Shown: positions 1 to 6,308 of the stretch, one piece after another
How the letters are laid out: each line of letters begins with the position of its first letter
How positions within the stretch are numbered: position 1 is the first letter of the stretch
Assembly: GCA_045125095.1 (NCBI GenBank)
Contig: JBGVMW010000122.1
Coordinates: forward strand, 1-6,787
DNA: 6,787 bases
Direction: 5' to 3'
From: JBGVMW01 sp045125095
GTDB taxonomy: Bacteria; Bacillota; Clostridia; Lachnospirales; Lachnospiraceae
Notes under the pieces: generated by a model
Database searches by the model: none
The model's input: only the letters and a program-made list of their open reading frames with translations
Told to the model about the DNA's origin: nothing
Program-made: the position numbers and the translations under genes

Positions 1-1
1 T

Positions 2-430
2 CCAGATGAATATGAGGCGTGGGTAAATGGAGTTACGAAAGAATGTACTGTCTTAGAACTTGAAATTTTAAAGAATTTAGTTTCCAGAACAAAGAAAAAA
101 ATATTTGTGGATACTAATATTCCAATTGAAATTTTACATGAGGTTTCAGATGAAAATCATGTTTTGATTATGTTAGCAGATCCGAATATTTCAGTCCTGA
201 GATTTTTTGAAAGACCAGATAAGGAAAAACAGTTTTTATATCAGTTGTTATTGAAAGAAGATAATCCTGAGGAGGCTATGATAAATTTCAGAGAATGTCT
301 GAAAAGAATTAATTCACAGGAAAGATACATGATGTTCCAAAAATCTGGTTTTAATGTAATAACAAGAGATGAAAATCGGAGTATAGAAGAAACATTTAGT
401 TTGGTGGAAGAATTGTTTCATTTGAATTAA
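2..430 (+). CDS. P-loop nucleoside/nucleotide kinase-like protein, C-terminal part (5' end outside window)
   Basis: The frame is open from the first bases of the window, so this is the last 142 codons of a longer gene; the internal GTG at 107 is not the real start. The visible protein begins PDEYEAWVNG and ends EELFHLN. It has a beta strand KKIFVDTNIP (the GTG codes this V), then VLIMLADPNISVLRFFERPD and a helical NFRECLKRIN segment, and near the end FNVITRDENRSIEETFSLVEELF. This pattern fits the C-terminal half of the shikimate-kinase/AAA-like P-loop kinases of Clostridia, where a strand with a nucleotide-pocket Asp is followed by an ADP-lid region (RFFERPDKEKQF) and a final helix. The Walker A motif would lie upstream and is not seen, so the substrate is unknown. 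No clear intrinsic terminator follows; the repeat array starts 61 bases after the stop. Confidence 0.75.
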   Translation, partial: PDEYEAWVNGVTKECTVLELEILKNLVSRTKKKIFVDTNIPIEILHEVSDENHVLIMLADPNISVLRFFERPDKEKQFLYQLLLKEDNPEEAMINFRECLKRINSQERYMMFQKSGFNVITRDENRSIEETFSLVEELFHLN

Positions 431-491
431 AAGATTTTGTTAATTTAACGATACAAGGGAAAATGCAATCAAGGATTATTTATCAAGGAAA

Positions 492-789
492 TGGCTATTA
501 TTTTTTAATAGCCAATTGCGAAGTGGATATTAAATATGGCTAGCCATTATTCGGAAGGCTATCATTACATATATCCATAAAAATATCGGAAATACTGGCT
601 ATGACTTTTTCATATCCAGTTGCCAAATGGCTATCAGTTTTCAATAGCCAAGGCAAAAAAGGCTATTAAATTTTCATAGCCATAGAAAATATCACAAAAG
701 TGTGGCTATGACTTTTTCATATCAAACCGTGAAATGGCTATTACTTTTCAATAGCCAGAGGTAAAATGGATATGAAAAAATTATAGCCA
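492..789. repeat. Phased TGGCTAT/ATAGCCA heptamer array, three ~87-bp blocks
   Basis: Eighteen heptamers alternate between TGGCTAT and its reverse complement ATAGCCA (with TGGATAT, AGGCTAT, ATATCCA, CTAGCCA and ATATCAA variants). Starts are 492, 508, 524, 540, 556, 571; then 596, 612, 628, 644, 660, 676; then 703, 719, 735, 751, 767, 783. Spacing is 16 bases throughout, with one 15 (556 to 571). Blocks are separated by A-rich spacers of 18 and 20 bases. The nine bases between a forward and the next reverse heptamer are usually T-rich, and those after a reverse heptamer are often A-rich, which suggests nine hairpins with U-rich loops if read on the + strand. Perfect 7-bp stems are at 492-514, 628-650 and 735-757 (9-bp at 492-514). 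Blocks 2 and 3 are close copies (596-650 against 703-757). No long ORF fits. Function is not recognised. Confidence 0.9.
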
Positions 790-876
790 TGGTAATTTTC
801 AGGGGTTTCAGGGGATTTTCTCCCCTGACAAGATGCATTAGGGACAGATATGTCTCTAATGCGTATCTTGCCATGG
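787..876. other. Structured intergenic element: two hairpins enclosed by CCATGG palindromes
   Basis: Two CCATGG palindromes (787-792 and 871-876) can pair with each other and enclose two hairpins. The first is TCAGGGG (808-814) with CCCCTGA (822-828) and a 7-base loop; a second TCAGGGG copy at 799-805 offers an alternative partner. The second is long: 829-834 pairs with 865-870, 835-846 pairs with 851-862 (one G-U), with a two-base bulge at 863-864 and a GATA loop at 847-850. Neither is followed by a T run, so they are not ordinary terminators. The element abuts the heptamer array, whose last repeat overlaps the first CCATGG. It could be a small structured RNA, a folded mobile-element end or a regulatory leader. 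The stretch from 877 to 1045 holds nothing else I can support. Confidence 0.5.
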
Positions 877-1045
877 ACGTGGGAAAATTATCGTGGCAAA
901 TGATGAACTTGATGATAAAAAAATAAATTTTTATAAGAGCTTGAATTATTGCTTTTTCTGAGTTGTGGTTGTATCATTGGTATAGAAGTTATTACAATTT
1001 AATATTTAAGAAACGATGCAGAAGCAACTAAGGAAGGAGAAAAGT

Positions 1046-1240
1046 TTGAACAAGGAATTTGAACGCTGCTGCACATTTCTGGCTGAGATGATGGAGAAAT
1101 ATGGGCTATTGGTTATGCAAGATATACTTGAAGAGCTTCACTATGATCCGGAAACTTGGGGTTATGATGCAGAAGGAAAAAGACTGCGGTATGTGGCTTA
1201 TGTGAAGAAATATCAGAAGAATTTTCAGAAAGTAGCATAA
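1046..1240 (+). CDS. Small hypothetical protein (about 64 aa, TTG start)
   Basis: I do not recognise a function. The frame is open from an ATG at 1016, but that codon has no Shine-Dalgarno sequence, while an in-frame TTG at 1046 lies six bases after a near-perfect AGGAAGGAG (1031-1039). I therefore prefer the TTG start, giving a 64-residue protein beginning NKEFERCCTFLAEMMEKYG. It is charged and probably helical in the N-terminal half (paired Cys in ERCC, then LAEMMEKYGLLVMQDILEEL), followed by HYDPETWGYDAEGKRLRY and a basic C-terminus KKYQKNFQK. It has no signal peptide or membrane segment. Similar small ERCC-type proteins occur, from memory, among accessory genes of Lachnospiraceae, but I cannot confirm this. 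It stands alone between the structured intergenic region and a terminator. Confidence 0.6.
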   Translation: MNKEFERCCTFLAEMMEKYGLLVMQDILEELHYDPETWGYDAEGKRLRYVAYVKKYQKNFQKVA

Positions 1241-1250
1241 GGATTACCGG

Positions 1251-1283
1251 CATCCTGCGAGATTTAATTGATTAAGTAGGATG
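1251..1283 (+). other. Stem-loop after the small gene
   Basis: CATCCTGC (1251-1258) pairs with GTAGGATG (1276-1283), eight pairs with one G-U and a 17-base AT-rich loop. It begins ten bases after the stop of the small gene. No T run follows, so it is more likely an mRNA 3' structure than a terminator. Confidence 0.35.
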
Positions 1284-1349
1284 TATACATATTGACCAGC
1301 GTTCAAATCAATAAAGGACTGAATAATATGGGAATAATTAATGAGTAAT

Positions 1350-1386
1350 CACCCTATTTGCGTATTTGCAAGTAAGGTGTTTTTTT
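1350..1386 (+). terminator. Rho-independent terminator
   Basis: Bases 1350-1361 pair with 1368-1379 as a 12-position stem (CACC against GGTG at the base, one mismatch at 1354/1375 and one G-U at 1357/1372). The loop is six bases, and seven T follow at 1380-1386. It closes the transcript of the small gene and insulates the defence operon, whose promoter lies about 50 bases downstream. Confidence 0.85.
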
Positions 1387-1437
1387 GATTTTAAGAACAA
1401 AAAATACGTTTAAATGAGAAATAAGCTCAGATAGATG

Positions 1438-1465
1438 TTGAAATTTATGAAAAACTGTATATAAT
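1438..1465 (+). promoter_or_regulatory. Sigma-A-type promoter of the rloA-rloB-ATPase operon
   Basis: TTGAAA (1438-1443) and a perfect TATAAT (1460-1465) are separated by 16 bases. The predicted transcription start is near 1472, giving a leader of about 35 bases that contains the AAGGTGAGG ribosome binding site (1489-1497), eight bases before the ATG at 1506. I see no operator in or near it. Confidence 0.75.
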
Positions 1466-1505
1466 AGAAAGTAGAAAAGAACGAAAAGAAGGTGAGGTAG
1501 CAATC

Positions 1506-2819
1506 ATGTTGATACAATTTAGTTTTAAAAATTACAAATCATTTAGAGAGGAAGCTACTTTGGATTTATCAGCTGCAAAAATGACAGAGTTTTCGGAACG
1601 AGTAGTATCTATAGGTAGTGAAAAGATTTTGCCGGTTGCTGCTATTTATGGTGCAAATGCAAGTGGAAAGTCCAACATATACAATGCCTTTGAATATATG
1701 TCTGAATATGTTGTTGATTCTTTCAAATATGGTGATGAAGATGAGAAGTTTGAGGAATTCAGACCAACTCCGTTTTTATTTGACTCCACATCTGCCGATG
1801 CAGAATCAAGTTTTGAGGTTTATTTTACATTGCCGGGTGATAAGAATGAGAGAACATATAATTATGGTTTTTGCATTGATAAGGAGGGTGTAACAGAAGA
1901 ATGGTTGAACTCTAAGGCAAAGACTGCCAGAAAGTACAGTACTGTATTTTATCGTGGAAATAGTGAGGAAGAACTTGATTTATCAGGTTTTCCTAAGAGT
2001 AGCAGAGATAATATACAGGTAGCTCTGGAAAAGCAGGTGCTTATCATTTCGTTGGGGGCAAAGCTTAAGATTGGCAAGTGTAAGGCTATCAGAGATTGGT
2101 TTATGGCGAATGAATTTGCAGATTTTGGCGATCCATTCACAAATTTCTTTATGTCACGCAGATTGCCGAAGGGGTTTGTGGAGAATAAAAATGTGCAACA
2201 GAAGGTTGTGGAATATTTCGCATCATTTGATGAGCATATTAAGGATTTTAGAATAGAAAAGGTTCCTCAAGAGGCTGAATCCAAGGAAGAGAGATACAAG
2301 ATTAACGCACTTCACAAGATGATTGATTCTGATGAAATGGCAGAAATTCCTTTGGGATTGGAGTCAGCTGGAACATTGAAGATGTTTGCATTATATCCGG
2401 AACTTCAGGAAGTATTGGAGAAAGGAAGTGTATTTTTCATAGACGAATTAAATGCTCGTCTGCATCCTTTACTTGTAAGGAATTTCTTGCTTACATTCTT
2501 GAACCCTGAAATTAATACGAACCATGCGCAGCTTGTATTTACAACTCATGACACATGGCAGTTGTCTAACCAGTTATTGCGTCGTGATGAAATCTGGTTT
2601 GTAGAAAAGGATGAAAGAGGAGTATCTATTTTGTACTCATTGGCAGATTTTGTGGATGAAGATGGCTCTCGTATTCGTAAGGATGAAAGCTATGAGAAGA
2701 ATTATCTGATTGGTAAGTATGGTGCGATTCCTATGCTTAAAGCAATAGATATATTTAAGGATGCCCTTGTACAGACATCTGAAGAAACAGGCTTAAGACT
2801 TCATAAAAAGGAGGATTAA
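1506..2819 (+). CDS. rloA: RloA-like AAA15 ATPase (COG1106) of a RloAB/AbiL-type defence pair
   Basis: This 437-residue ATPase has the layout of the COG1106 group within the ABC/RecF-like AAA proteins. It opens with LIQFSFKNYKSF, typical of these proteins, followed by a Walker A motif GANASGKS at 49-56. A PTPFLFD segment sits at 87-93, a diverged signature LESAGTLKM at 285-293, Walker B VFFIDELNARLHP at 309-321 (Asp313, Glu314), and an H-loop FTTHD at 345-349. All catalytic elements are present, so it looks intact. The start ATG has a good Shine-Dalgarno. It lies two bases upstream of the RloB-like gene, the usual pairing in RloA/RloB and AbiL loci, where the ATPase is thought to sense phage infection and license its partner. 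That role is inferred from the family. It is probably cytoplasmic, since I see no membrane segment. Confidence 0.88.
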   Translation: MLIQFSFKNYKSFREEATLDLSAAKMTEFSERVVSIGSEKILPVAAIYGANASGKSNIYNAFEYMSEYVVDSFKYGDEDEKFEEFRPTPFLFDSTSADAESSFEVYFTLPGDKNERTYNYGFCIDKEGVTEEWLNSKAKTARKYSTVFYRGNSEEELDLSGFPKSSRDNIQVALEKQVLIISLGAKLKIGKCKAIRDWFMANEFADFGDPFTNFFMSRRLPKGFVENKNVQQKVVEYFASFDEHIKDFRIEKVPQEAESKEERYKINALHKMIDSDEMAEIPLGLESAGTLKMFALYPELQEVLEKGSVFFIDELNARLHPLLVRNFLLTFLNPEINTNHAQLVFTTHDTWQLSNQLLRRDEIWFVEKDERGVSILYSLADFVDEDGSRIRKDESYEKNYLIGKYGAIPMLKAIDIFKDALVQTSEETGLRLHKKED

Positions 2820-2821
2820 GT

Positions 2822-3478
2822 ATGGTGAAAAAAGATAGAACAGGTAATAGAAAAACACGAGAAGAAAGACGACAACTCAAGGTACCAGAACTAGGCTATT
2901 ACTTGATTGTTACGGATACGGAAGCTACAGAGCGTTGTTTTTTCACAGGATTGCATCAGGCACTGCCGGAAGATGTAAGAAACAAGCTTGTAATAAAGGT
3001 TATAGAGACAAAGACTCGTGCCATGATTGATAAATGTCAGGAACTCACTGCTTATGATGCACAATATCGTATCCCTTGGATTGTATTTGACAGAGACCAA
3101 GTACAATGGTTTGATGATATTATAAAAGAAGCAGAGGATAAAGGAATACAGGTGGGATGGTCCAATCCATGCTTTGAAATATGGATGTACGCCTACTTTG
3201 GTTCCATGCCGGCAATTCAAGATTCCTGGACTTGTTGTTCAGATTTTGGACGAGTATATGAATCAAAGACCGGGCAGAAATATTCTAAAGCTGATGAGCA
3301 GATGTATGGAAAAATCTGTAAAGCTGGTGATGAAGAAAAGGCAATTCAGATAGCACAGCAGAAGCTGGAACAGTGTAAAAGAGAAGGTAAAACCAAACCA
3401 TCGGAGATGTGTCCGTGTACGACGGTGCATGAGCTGGTGGGGGAGATTAAGAGGAAAGGAGAAGTAACTTATGATTAA
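2822..3478 (+). CDS. rloB: RloB-like protein (TOPRIM-type putative effector)
   Basis: This 218-residue protein matches the RloB-like family (PF13707) by motif order. A basic N-terminus is followed by a strand and acidic motif YYLIVTDTEATE (27-37; Glu34 and Glu37), then WIVFDRDQ (86-93; Asp90, Asp92) and GWSNPCFEIWMYAYF (112-126; Glu119). The C-terminus has CPCTTVHELV (197-206), the expected place of the conserved PsT..h.Lv end. The acidic motifs resemble the Glu plus Asp-x-Asp metal site of TOPRIM nucleases, so a nucleic-acid-cleaving effector is a reasonable inference. The start has AAGGAGG (2808-2814) seven bases upstream and overlapping the end of rloA, so the two are translated together. 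AbiLii of lactococci and AriB of PARIS are related in concept: an ATPase paired with a TOPRIM protein. The exact target is unknown. Confidence 0.88.
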   Translation: MVKKDRTGNRKTREERRQLKVPELGYYLIVTDTEATERCFFTGLHQALPEDVRNKLVIKVIETKTRAMIDKCQELTAYDAQYRIPWIVFDRDQVQWFDDIIKEAEDKGIQVGWSNPCFEIWMYAYFGSMPAIQDSWTCCSDFGRVYESKTGQKYSKADEQMYGKICKAGDEEKAIQIAQQKLEQCKREGKTKPSEMCPCTTVHELVGEIKRKGEVTYD

Positions 3479-4547
3479 AAGAATACAATGGAAAGATAGC
3501 AATGTGTTAGGAAATTTGGAATTAGATTTTACTAAGCCTGATGGAACAGCATATAATACGGTTGTAATTGCGGGTGAAAATGGTTCTGGAAAAACTAATG
3601 TTTTGGAGACACTAGCAACTTTTTTGAATCTTGGTTCATTTAATCCGCTTGAAGAAGTTACTTATGAGATTAACGGAGTAACATATACTCTCACTCCGGC
3701 GGATGGTAACTCGAATATGGGATTTCATAAGAGAAAGAATAACTCAGATGGAACAGAAAAACTTATTGCTTCAAATAAGAATAATAGTCGGGCATCTATT
3801 GAAGAAGATATGTTGGATATTCGTCATTATGGATGTGTTTATACAAAGGCCCGTTCTGGGTTTGGTACAAAGGTTATTAAATCGTCAACAACAGAACAAT
3901 TAGATAATAGTAAATATGAAAATGATGAAAAAGAGGATTTTACACAAATCAAACAAATGTTAGTTGATATACAGATTCAAGATGATAGAACATGGGCAAG
4001 AATGTCAAGTACAGGTACGACAATGACATATGAACAGTTTGCACAGACATCAAAGACTTATCGTTTTCAAAAGGCATTTAATGATTTTTTTCAAGGGATA
4101 CAGTATGATGGCATTGATGAAGGAGCAGCAGAGGCGTTAAATGTTATTTTTAAGAAAAATAATCATAGCATTTCTATTGATAACTTGAGTACAGGAGAGA
4201 AACAAGTTGTTTTTCGAGGTGCTTATTTATTGAGGAATAGTAAAACGTTGGTAGGTGGAACAGTATTAATAGACGAGCCGGAATTAAGTATGCATCCTAA
4301 ATGGCAGGAAAAGATATTCGCATATTATAGAGGATTGTTTAGTCAAAACAATGCTCAAACTGTACAAATGATTTTTGCAACACATTCAGAATTAATTTCG
4401 CTTTTCATGCACTACTTGGCATTATCGCTCAAACTGGCTTATTTATTGGGTTTTCATTCATGCACTGTTATGTACCTATATGCACTATCAACCTCAAATT
4501 CGTTGCAAATCTGTTGCAAAATTGCTTTTTTGTTGCAAAGTCTGTGA
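3471..4547 (+). pseudogene. ABC/SMC-type AAA ATPase, truncated at its 3' end by an inserted element
   Basis: The start ATG overlaps the rloB stop by eight bases and is preceded by GGAAAGGAG, so the gene is the third of the operon. It shows Walker A GENGSGKT (35-42), an ABC signature LSTGEKQ (239-245), Walker B VLIDEPELSMHP (265-276; Asp268, Glu269) and an H-loop FATHS (302-306). It differs clearly from the RloA-like ATPase in motif wording and in having a canonical signature. Conserved sequence ends just after ATHSELI (about base 4397). The last 50 codons, to a TGA at 4545, read as hydrophobic low-information residues rich in Leu, Cys and Ser, and lie in the terminal zone of an integrase-bearing element. 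The final strands that follow the H-loop in such ATPases are missing, so the protein is probably inactive or chimeric. The missing 3' end, and any fourth operon gene, should lie beyond the element. Confidence 0.8.
4407..4539. repeat. Terminal-zone direct repeats (ATGCACT x3, GTTGCAAA x3), probable integrase/Xis arm sites
   Basis: Two repeat families fill the 170 bases between the broken ATPase and the integrase stop. ATGCACT occurs at 4407-4413, 4460-4466 and 4480-4486; GTTGCAAA occurs at 4502-4509, 4513-4520 and 4532-4539. All copies are in the same orientation. Element ends recognised by Tn916-type integrases carry short arm-binding direct repeats near the int gene, so these are candidates for attL arm sites. 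Which protein binds which set is not known. Confidence 0.55.
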
Positions 4548-4568
4548 ATCCTCTTTCTGGACTCTTTC

Positions 4569-5807
4569 CTAGAAAATCTTTAAATTCTTTGATAGATTCT
4601 CCATTGACGCTTTTTTCTTTGCTTCTGTTACTTCTGCGTAAATATCCATTGTTGTATTGATATCCGCATGTCCCATTACTGCCTGAATGACTTTTACGTT
4701 GGTTTCGTTCTCACAAAATCTGGTACAGAAGGTATGTCTGAAGGTGTGGCATGAAAAGAACGGTAACATAATCGGTTCCCTATGCTCTTTCTTTGCTTTT
4801 ACTTCTTCCTCTGCGTTATGATTGTTCACAATACGTCTGATTGAATGGTCAATCGCAGTATGCTTATAGAGATTTCCTAATTTATTGGTAAAAATAAATC
4901 CGGTAGCTCCATCCACTACAAGAGGACTAAATCCTTTCTTCTTCTGATCGTCATACATTTCCTGTAAGACTTCATACACACTGTCCAGCATCGGAATTTT
5001 CCTTATTCCCGCCTTTGTTTTAGGTGGTTCAAAGCGATATTCAAAGGTATATGGTGCTTCTTTACCTCTACGAAAATATGTCATACTGTGATTGATGTCA
5101 ATCACTCTGTTCTCAAGGTCTACGTCCTGCCACCTCAGCCCACATATTTCTCCAATCCGGCACCCTGTTCCCAAAAGCACGGTAAATAATGGTTTCCAAC
5201 CGCTATATAACGGGTGATCTGTCACATAATCCAACAGTTCTCTTTGCTGTTCCACTGTCAAAGCTCTCTGCACTTTCTGCTTTCCTCCTTGTCTTTTCTT
5301 AACTTCGGAAATCACCCCATCACTAGGGTTCTTTCGGATAATTTCATCTCGTACTGCTAAGTCAAATGCCGGGTGCAATACACAATGCAGTGATTCCACT
5401 GTTTTGACTTTCATGCCACCCTCTATCAGACCGAGATAATAATGCAGCACATCAGAATACTTAATATCTGCAACCTTTCGCTTGCCTAAACTGTCCTTGC
5501 AAAAGTGGTCATACATATAGCGATAATTCGCATATGTTGATGATGCCAGATTATTTTTAGTAGCCATATACCTGTCTACCACAAAATTCAAATCTGCCTT
5601 TCCTGCCACATACAAATCCAGTCCGTCTAATTGATCTCTGATTAGCTTTTCCTCTTTTTCCCGAAGCTCCTGCAAGGTTGTCGCATAGACATAACCACGC
5701 TTGCCCAATGGATTGGTATATGTGTAAACGTACCTGTTATCCTGTGAACGTTGACTTTCCCCCTTCCGTAAAGCCCTTCCTTTATTATCCTTTCTTGCTT
5801 TTGCCAT
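4569..5807 (-). CDS. int: Tn916-family tyrosine recombinase/integrase
   Basis: This 412-residue protein joins and excises the element by strand exchange through a tyrosine-DNA intermediate. The N-terminal part (about 23-66, RYVYTYTNPLGKRGYVYATT) resembles the AP2-like arm-binding domain of Tn916 Int; residues 70-165 form the helical core-binding domain; the catalytic domain follows from about 180. Visible catalytic residues are Arg217 in GTGCRIGE, a Lys in PPKTKAG (263 or 265), His354 and Arg357 in SCHTFRHTF, His380 in VMGH and nucleophile Tyr390 in TTMDIY. The set is complete and length is normal (Tn916 Int is about 405). An earlier in-frame ATG at 5948 would add 47 residues lying inside the ribbon-helix-helix gene; the chosen ATG at 5807 has an AAAGGAG site just upstream. 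It is probably cotranscribed with the upstream gene, 44 bases away. Confidence 0.95.
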   Translation of the reverse strand: MAKARKDNKGRALRKGESQRSQDNRYVYTYTNPLGKRGYVYATTLQELREKEEKLIRDQLDGLDLYVAGKADLNFVVDRYMATKNNLASSTYANYRYMYDHFCKDSLGKRKVADIKYSDVLHYYLGLIEGGMKVKTVESLHCVLHPAFDLAVRDEIIRKNPSDGVISEVKKRQGGKQKVQRALTVEQQRELLDYVTDHPLYSGWKPLFTVLLGTGCRIGEICGLRWQDVDLENRVIDINHSMTYFRRGKEAPYTFEYRFEPPKTKAGIRKIPMLDSVYEVLQEMYDDQKKKGFSPLVVDGATGFIFTNKLGNLYKHTAIDHSIRRIVNNHNAEEEVKAKKEHREPIMLPFFSCHTFRHTFCTRFCENETNVKVIQAVMGHADINTTMDIYAEVTEAKKKASMENLSKNLKIF

Positions 5808-5851
5808 CTCTGCTCCTTTCCAATTTAAAAGGAAAGAGATTTTGCATCCTG

Positions 5852-6019
5852 CTAAGAACTTTGAAACAGCAATTCCAAAGCTCTCTGCACTACTTGTGTT
5901 ATAGTCAGCTTGTGTTCGGAAGCATACTGCATCAAACGGGCATGACATTCATCTGATAAACGAATACCTATAAAATTGTTCTTTGTCTCATCCTTTTTAG
6001 GACGTCCCATTTTCGCCAT
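5852..6019 (-). CDS. Small ribbon-helix-helix (CopG/Arc-type) DNA-binding protein, 55 aa
   Basis: This short gene overlaps in another frame the longer upstream extension of the integrase frame. It encodes MAKMGRPKKDETKNN, a strand FIGIRLSDE, helix CHARLMQYASEHKL and helix TITQVVQRALELLF, the size and order of a ribbon-helix-helix repressor; the GRPKKDE lead is common in such proteins of Clostridia elements. The start ATG at 6019 follows a GTGAGGTGAGCAG leader containing a GAGGTGA ribosome site; a second ATG at 6010 is possible. A strong promoter with twin operators lies directly upstream, so it likely regulates itself and the integrase. Its dimeric strand pair would insert into the major groove. 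It could alternatively be a relaxosome accessory protein; its position beside int favours a control role. Confidence 0.8.
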   Translation of the reverse strand: MAKMGRPKKDETKNNFIGIRLSDECHARLMQYASEHKLTITQVVQRALELLFQSS

Positions 6020-6049
6020 CTGCTCACCTCACATTTCCTGCTCAATAAC

Positions 6050-6078
6050 ATTTTACTTTTTGTTAAACAAATTGTCAA
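6050..6078 (-). promoter_or_regulatory. Promoter for the ribbon-helix-helix and integrase genes
   Basis: Read on the - strand, TTGACA (6078-6073) and TAAAAT (6055-6050) are separated by exactly 17 bases, close to the sigma-A consensus. The start point should be near 6043, giving a leader of about 25 bases before the ATG at 6019. Confidence 0.8.
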
Positions 6079-6097
6079 GTAGTTTTTGTTAAACAAA
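6057..6097. promoter_or_regulatory. Twin 15-bp operator-like repeats overlapping the promoter
   Basis: TTTTTGTTAAACAAA occurs twice, at 6057-6071 and 6083-6097, 26 bp apart. Each contains the near-palindrome TTTGTTAAACAAA. The first fills the spacer between -10 and -35 and the second lies just upstream of the -35, a layout typical of repressor binding. The encoded ribbon-helix-helix protein or the DUF6462-like protein is the likely ligand; this is inference. Confidence 0.65.
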
Positions 6098-6104
6098 ATC
6101 TCTT

Positions 6105-6284
6105 TTATAATTTGAAAGTTTCCATGTACTGATCAAATATCTCACAGTTCACTAAAGCCATTTTTCCTACTTTGTATATTGCCCCTGCGTCCTTTGCCAA
6201 ATCCTGAAACTTCCTTACACTCATACTGTATATGTCAGCTCCCTCCTGGTATCGGACAAACTTCTTTTTCTTTTCCTTGTTCAT
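6105..6284 (-). CDS. DUF6462-like small protein, excisionase-type winged helix (59 aa)
   Basis: The 59-residue protein reads MNKEKKKKFVRYQEGADIYSMSVRKFQDLAKDAGAIYKVGKMALVNCEIFDQYMETFKL in short blocks: a basic lead, a helix-turn-helix around EGADIYSMSVRKFQDLAKDA, a wing-like strand pair IYKVGKMALVN and a closing helix IFDQYMETF. This fits the DUF6462 family and the general fold of MerR-like excisionases, which bend DNA and direct integrase to excise. The start ATG at 6284 is chosen over a GTG at 6305 because GGAGG lies five bases before it. The function as excisionase is inferred from fold and position; it could also be a transcription factor. It lies 85 bases upstream of the ribbon-helix-helix gene, separated by the operator region. 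Confidence 0.78.
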   Translation of the reverse strand: MNKEKKKKFVRYQEGADIYSMSVRKFQDLAKDAGAIYKVGKMALVNCEIFDQYMETFKL

Positions 6285-6308
6285 AAATTCCTCCAATCTT
6301 AGCACAGC

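Noticed and set aside
492..789. CRISPR array
   Set aside because: Repeats are only 7 bases, alternate in orientation and have 9-base gaps; no cas gene is present.
881..961. Frame reading RGKIIVANDELDDKKINFYKS
   Set aside because: Very short, with no good start or ribosome site, and its upstream part would run through the hairpins.
1284..1348. Short frame ending LNNMGIINE with its TAA two bases before the terminator stem
   Set aside because: Only 18 codons from a TTG with a poor ribosome site and a stop close upstream; at most the tail of a lost gene.
1618..2256. Frames of 91, 63 and 61 codons inside the RloA-like gene
   Set aside because: They overlap a gene with all ATPase motifs and show no family features.
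2891..3502. Two - strand frames of 109 and 79 codons opposite rloB
   Set aside because: Antisense shadows of a well-supported gene, with Cys/Phe/Ser-rich composition and no ribosome sites.
4460..4660. 66-codon + strand frame after the broken ATPase
   Set aside because: It runs through the repeat zone and the 3' end of int on the other strand; low-complexity Leu-rich product.
5678..5956. 92-codon + strand frame opposite int and the small DNA-binding gene
   Set aside because: Antisense to two supported genes and lacks a ribosome site.
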